Shown here in pieces: positions 18,485-21,722 of a stretch of DNA of 21,722 nucleotides. The position numbers and the translations under genes are program-made. The stretch is from Paramacrobiotus metropolitanus. Its lineage: Eukaryota > Tardigrada > Eutardigrada > Parachela > Macrobiotidae. Location of the stretch: NCBI RefSeq assembly GCF_019649055.1, contig NW_026570665.1, positions 1 to 21,722 of the forward strand. Reading direction: 5' to 3'. Each line of letters starts with the position of its first letter. Within the stretch, counting starts at the first letter, position 1. The notes under the pieces were generated by a model, which was not told the DNA's origin, searched no databases, and saw only the letters and a list, made by a program, of their open reading frames with translations.

Positions 18485-20645
18485 ATGTACATTAGTAAAA
18501 TGCCGAGTCGTCAAGAACCCGTTGAAAGCGTTATCAGCTGTCTGCAACGCACTCTGGCCAGTGGTAAATACAGCGACGTCCAGTTCACTGTGGGACGCCA
18601 ACTTGGTGAAGTGAAAACACTGCAAGCACACAAGTACGGGGAATCTATCGTTCTGGTTTTCAGTAATACTAGTAACGAACGCGAAAGCATCACATCAAAA
18701 GGCTAATTTTGCAGGTTGCTGTTGAGTGCCAAAAGTTTGATCGAATGTTCTACGGAAGCCTGCCGAAGCACCGATCGATGTTCCGGACATTCTGCCAGAT
18801 GCCTTCGTCAACATGCTAAGGTACGTTTAGCGAGGTTTACGGAACGGGTTCACAGTTTTTGGCCACCGCGACTTTGATATGTAACTTTGCTTGATGTATT
18901 TTGCGCATATTTCAGCTTCGTGTATTCGGATGCCGTGGAGCGTTTGGATATGGAAATCGTTTTTCAGACCATGTTTTGCGCTGTCAAGTACAACATTTAG
19001 CCGTTGTTTAATCGGTGCTCGAAGTTTATCATTGGTCAGCTGAGCCTGGAGAACTGTCTGACTGTTCTGCAGAGTGTGAGCTTACCGTACTACCGTAGTC
19101 CCGTTTGCTATTCTGCTATGGATGATACTAGTAAGAAGGAGGGTGCCATCCCGCTGTCTTATAGGTGAAACTGCTGGACGCACATATGGTTGTAGAGAAA
19201 TGCATGGAAGTCGTGGATGGCTTCTCTAAGGAGGGTTTGAAGTCGCAGCAGTTGATGACCGTTGACCGCGACATCTTGGCGATGATTCTTGTGCGTGGTA
19301 CATTGTCCGCTGAAGAGCACCTCATTTACGGGGCTGTGGAAAAGTAAGAAGTAGAGGCTATTTAAATGTAGAAACAATACTGGATATGTTGTATCTGTGC
19401 AATTATTCAAATACTACAAGGTTGAAGAAGTTACGTTTTGGCTTAAATACTCGTACCGTAGTTCGCGTCACTTATATTCCATCACGCTCAGCACATTTTT
19501 ATGATTTTTTTGAATTAAAAGCACCCTTTTAGAAACGATTGTTTGTTGTTTGTAATTTAGCTTAGTTAAAAAACATTTTCTCCAACAAGTTTTACTTCCC
19601 AGGATTTTGTTGACAAGATAAGTACTATGCATGGCAGGTAAGCTACGCAGCGGACACATGCTGTTGTGATTAATATTTTGCTGCAGGTGGGCAATGAATG
19701 CCTGCCAAATGAGCGATCTCGATCCATCGCCAGTCAACCGACGTCAGATGTTGGGTGCGGCTCTGTATCAAGTCCGATTTCCGCTGATGTCGGATGCTTT
19801 GCTGGCGGACGGCCCATTGAAGGTAAGTAGTCTCAGAATATCTTGTATAAGAATTTGTGTCCACAGTAGTCTGAATTTCAAAGCTGAGATCGGCTTCCGA
19901 AATAACGTGACAAAGATTACGTACTACAGTACCTTAATTGCGCACTAGGGGCATGTACTCTGCAATGGTGAGTGCGTTGCACGGTTTGTACAATCATAAA
20001 TTGTTTTGAATGTTTTGATTATGAAAGTATGCAGTTTGTTTGTGAAAATATGCAGTTTGATTGTGAAAGTACTACCCTAGTATGTGAAAGTACTGCAGAG
20101 TAACAAGATATGCAAATGTGTGGTAGACGGGTTTATTAACGATCGAGGAGATACGGGATATCTACCAAATGAAACATGCCAGCGTGAAGCCGGCCAGTGC
20201 TTTTGTAGCGGATCCTCGTCAGCCTGTGCACGTCTGCACAACCTTCGAGATCGGTGGGCACGTATTTCATTATGATGAAGAAGTGTTCGCTGCCAAAGAT
20301 CACGAACGCTGGTGTACCGCACGAATCAGGGGAATTGATGGTGACCAGTTCCGTATTGTCTGGTGTAAGAAGACTCAGTTTGACAGTCGTCCACCAGGGA
20401 AGATACTTCGTGCCGCGGATATCCTGAAGCCCATGCCGGGTTTGCCGTTGAAGGTCATCTTAAGTGAAAATCGCGGCAGCGCAACCTTTAAGCAAGTCTT
20501 GTCGGCGGAGGAATTGGAGTTTGTGACATCGGATGCTGTTGTCGTGACTGTCCCGTTAAACGATTTAGCAGTTCACAATCAGTATGTGACGGCGTGGAAA
20601 TTTTTGAAGGGTTTTCGGCGTGGGTTACGCGTAGACAGAGAATGA
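18485..20645 (+). pseudogene. Locus D: BTB-BACK-Tudor-like gene with damaged BTB exons
   Basis: Exons by homology are 18485-18633, 18715-18820, 18916-19075, 19165-19343, 19687-19822 and 20127-20645 (TGA). Exon 1 encodes the BTB start (KYSDVQFTVG, LQAHK; a second ATG lies at 18500). Exon 2 is 106 nt instead of 123, with losses of about 7 and 10 nt that change frame twice. Exon 3 has TAG at 18998, where the paralogues read NIP(A/P)LF. Exons 4 and 5 (BACK: VVEKCMEVVD, EEHLIYGAVEK, WAMNACQ, ALYQVRFPLM) are clean. The clean exon 6 carries a linker and a domain with FEIGG, EEVFAAK, W, GIDGDQFRIVW and RAADIL, similar to Tudor or chromo-barrel folds. As an adaptor the gene looks dead. The intact 3' half would matter only if it were transcribed from an internal promoter. 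Confidence 0.7.
20023..20098 (+). repeat. About four imperfect 21-base tandem repeats in the last intron of locus D
   Basis: The words TATGAAAGTATGCAGTTTG, TGTGAAAATATGCAGTTTG, TGTGAAAGTACTACCC and TGTGAAAGTACTGCAG follow one another just before the last exon's acceptor at 20126. They are intronic and AT-rich, with no coding role. Confidence 0.55.
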
Positions 20646-21229
20646 TCCGTTTCGTGGTTTTTTAAGTATGCAAACACCAATAATTGCGTCAGTTTGCGGG
20701 TAACTCTTGTCCTTCTTTTATTAGTGTTGTAAATTTGTAACGAGATGTTAGTAAACTAATGCTTTCCTGCTCTTTCGTTTCTTTGCTTTAACCAAATCAC
20801 TGCCAATGCGTTTTGTTCGTTCATATAACCCTATAATTTTGAATTTCAGATGTGATTACAGTTCTCGGATGTCTATAGATTCTGTATACAGTGAAAAATT
20901 AAACTGCTTCGGTGGTATGAAAATCTGAAAATATGTGAAGATACAAACATTGGACTGCGCAGTTTAGTAACCTGGAACTAAAGTAGTGATTTGACCATGC
21001 CAAATTCTTTTTATCTTTGGAAGTATCTTTTGTATCTTTGGAAGTGTTACTAATCTGTAACGAAGAAAAGGAAGAAAATATTGCCCATTTCAGCTTTCAA
21101 ATCTTTCATTCGATCAAATACAGGTTAGATTCTTAGTAGCTCCGTCCAGCGTGATTTCTGCTTCTTGTGATTGAAGAGGTCAATGTCATACGGCTCCTGC
21201 CTGCTCCTGCCACATGGAGATGGTACGGC
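20646..21229. other. Intergenic region between loci D and E
   Basis: No gene is seen. A duplicated TATCTTTGGAAGT word occurs near 21010-21045. The frame in front of locus E has no earlier ATG after the TGA near 21155. Confidence 0.4.
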
Positions 21230-21535
21230 ATGACAAGCGGAGTAAGAAAGCTTCTGAAAAATGTTCTGATGTCCGAAAGTTTTACTGATGTACAGTGTGC
21301 TTGCAGCAGAGCAACATCGGGGACATATCGCGCACACTAGTACGGTGCTGCTACAGTGCAAACTGTAAATGCAACGCGTCGAAATTGAAGTAAAGTAGTC
21401 TCATATGTCGTACAATCGACAGGCTCCTGCTTTGTGCGGGTACCGCCGTGTTCGAGACAATGTTCTACGAGAATGTGCAAGAAATCGGCGACAACCCGGT
21501 TCCAATTTCCGGGATGACGGCGGAAAGATGTTGAG
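21230..21535 (+). pseudogene. Locus E: 5' fragment of a fifth BTB gene, disrupted
   Basis: Exon 1 (21230-21339) encodes a BTB start closest to locus B. Upstream of its ATG, TWRWYG aligns with AWGWQG of B, which suggests the ancestral start was further upstream. The AHK motif is AH-stop: an A-to-T change gives CACTA|GT, and splicing to the G that opens exon 2 recreates TAG. Exon 2 (21423-21535) encodes LLLCAGTAVFETMFY and a phi-x-E-like VQE, but it has lost 10 nt near its end (113 instead of 123), shifting the frame. The normal AG|GT donor follows. Exons 3 onward would lie past the window, and the remaining 187 bases hold no match to exon 3. The copy is very probably non-functional. Confidence 0.65.
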
Positions 21536-21722
21536 GTTATATTATACCAGAAAGTGCACGTGATGTTGAAAGCTGCAGTTACTTGTTAGAAATGTATAAA
21601 AGGACGTCACTGATAACGCGTTTTGAAAGTTATGCATCTGCAAATTTACAATAGCCTGTACTTACTAATCGGTGGTTTAACTAAGTACCAATGGGCATGA
21701 TTCGTATCTACAGTATGATTCG

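Noticed and set aside
18715-19075. Treating the lesions of locus D as sequencing errors
   Set aside because: Losses of about 7 and 10 bases plus a separate substitution stop are not the usual single-base homopolymer errors.
1-21722. CRISPR array, bacterial operon or phage region
   Set aside because: There are no spaced identical repeats of CRISPR type, and the spliced animal-type genes rule out a prokaryotic reading.

Overview
The window looks like nuclear DNA of a small invertebrate, not a bacterium. Genes are split by many short introns (45 to about 490 bases, almost all GT-AG), there are no operons or Shine-Dalgarno sites, and the non-coding DNA is AT-rich and full of transposon remnants. 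The gene content (BTB-BACK and F-box ubiquitin-ligase adaptors in small local families) and the compact introns would fit a tardigrade or a similar small ecdysozoan. That assignment is inference; nothing in the window proves it.

The main content is a head-to-tail array of five related BTB/BACK-domain loci, all on the + strand, called A to E here. The shared exon layout is about 149, 123, 160, 179 and 136 nt plus a terminal exon, with identical splice phases. Locus B (13135-14575) is intact: six exons, 308 residues. Locus C (15742-17564) is intact: four exons, 383 residues, but the second half of its BACK domain is replaced by a long charged coiled-coil tail. Locus A (7229-8927) lacks the first two exons and has two single-base frameshifts. 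Locus D (18485-20645) has a damaged exon 2 and a stop in exon 3, while exons 4 to 6 are clean. Locus E (21230-21535) is the damaged start of a fifth copy, cut by the window edge. A and D end in a domain absent from B and C. It looks like a Tudor/SH3-like barrel, giving the architecture BTB-BACK-Tudor-like, which I do not recognise from a standard family.

Inserted in the array on the opposite strand is a four-exon gene (10954 down to 9428, 415 residues) for an F-box-like protein with a long Ser/Glu/Asp-rich tail. F-box proteins serve CUL1 ligases and BTB proteins serve CUL3 ligases, so both gene types would encode substrate adaptors. Whether they work together cannot be told from sequence.

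The left 7 kb has no convincing gene. It holds a 642-bp inverted-repeat element (2822-3463), repeat blocks that mirror each other at about 1880 and 4195-4345, and a 102-bp tandem repeat. One unit of that tandem repeat is split exactly by an 858-bp element flanked by TTAA (piggyBac-like). Between the F-box gene and locus B lies a nested pair: a 541-bp hAT-like non-autonomous element with a perfect 8-bp target duplication sits 8 bp inside what appears to be a solo LTR. Two overlapping near-perfect hairpins lie between loci C and D.
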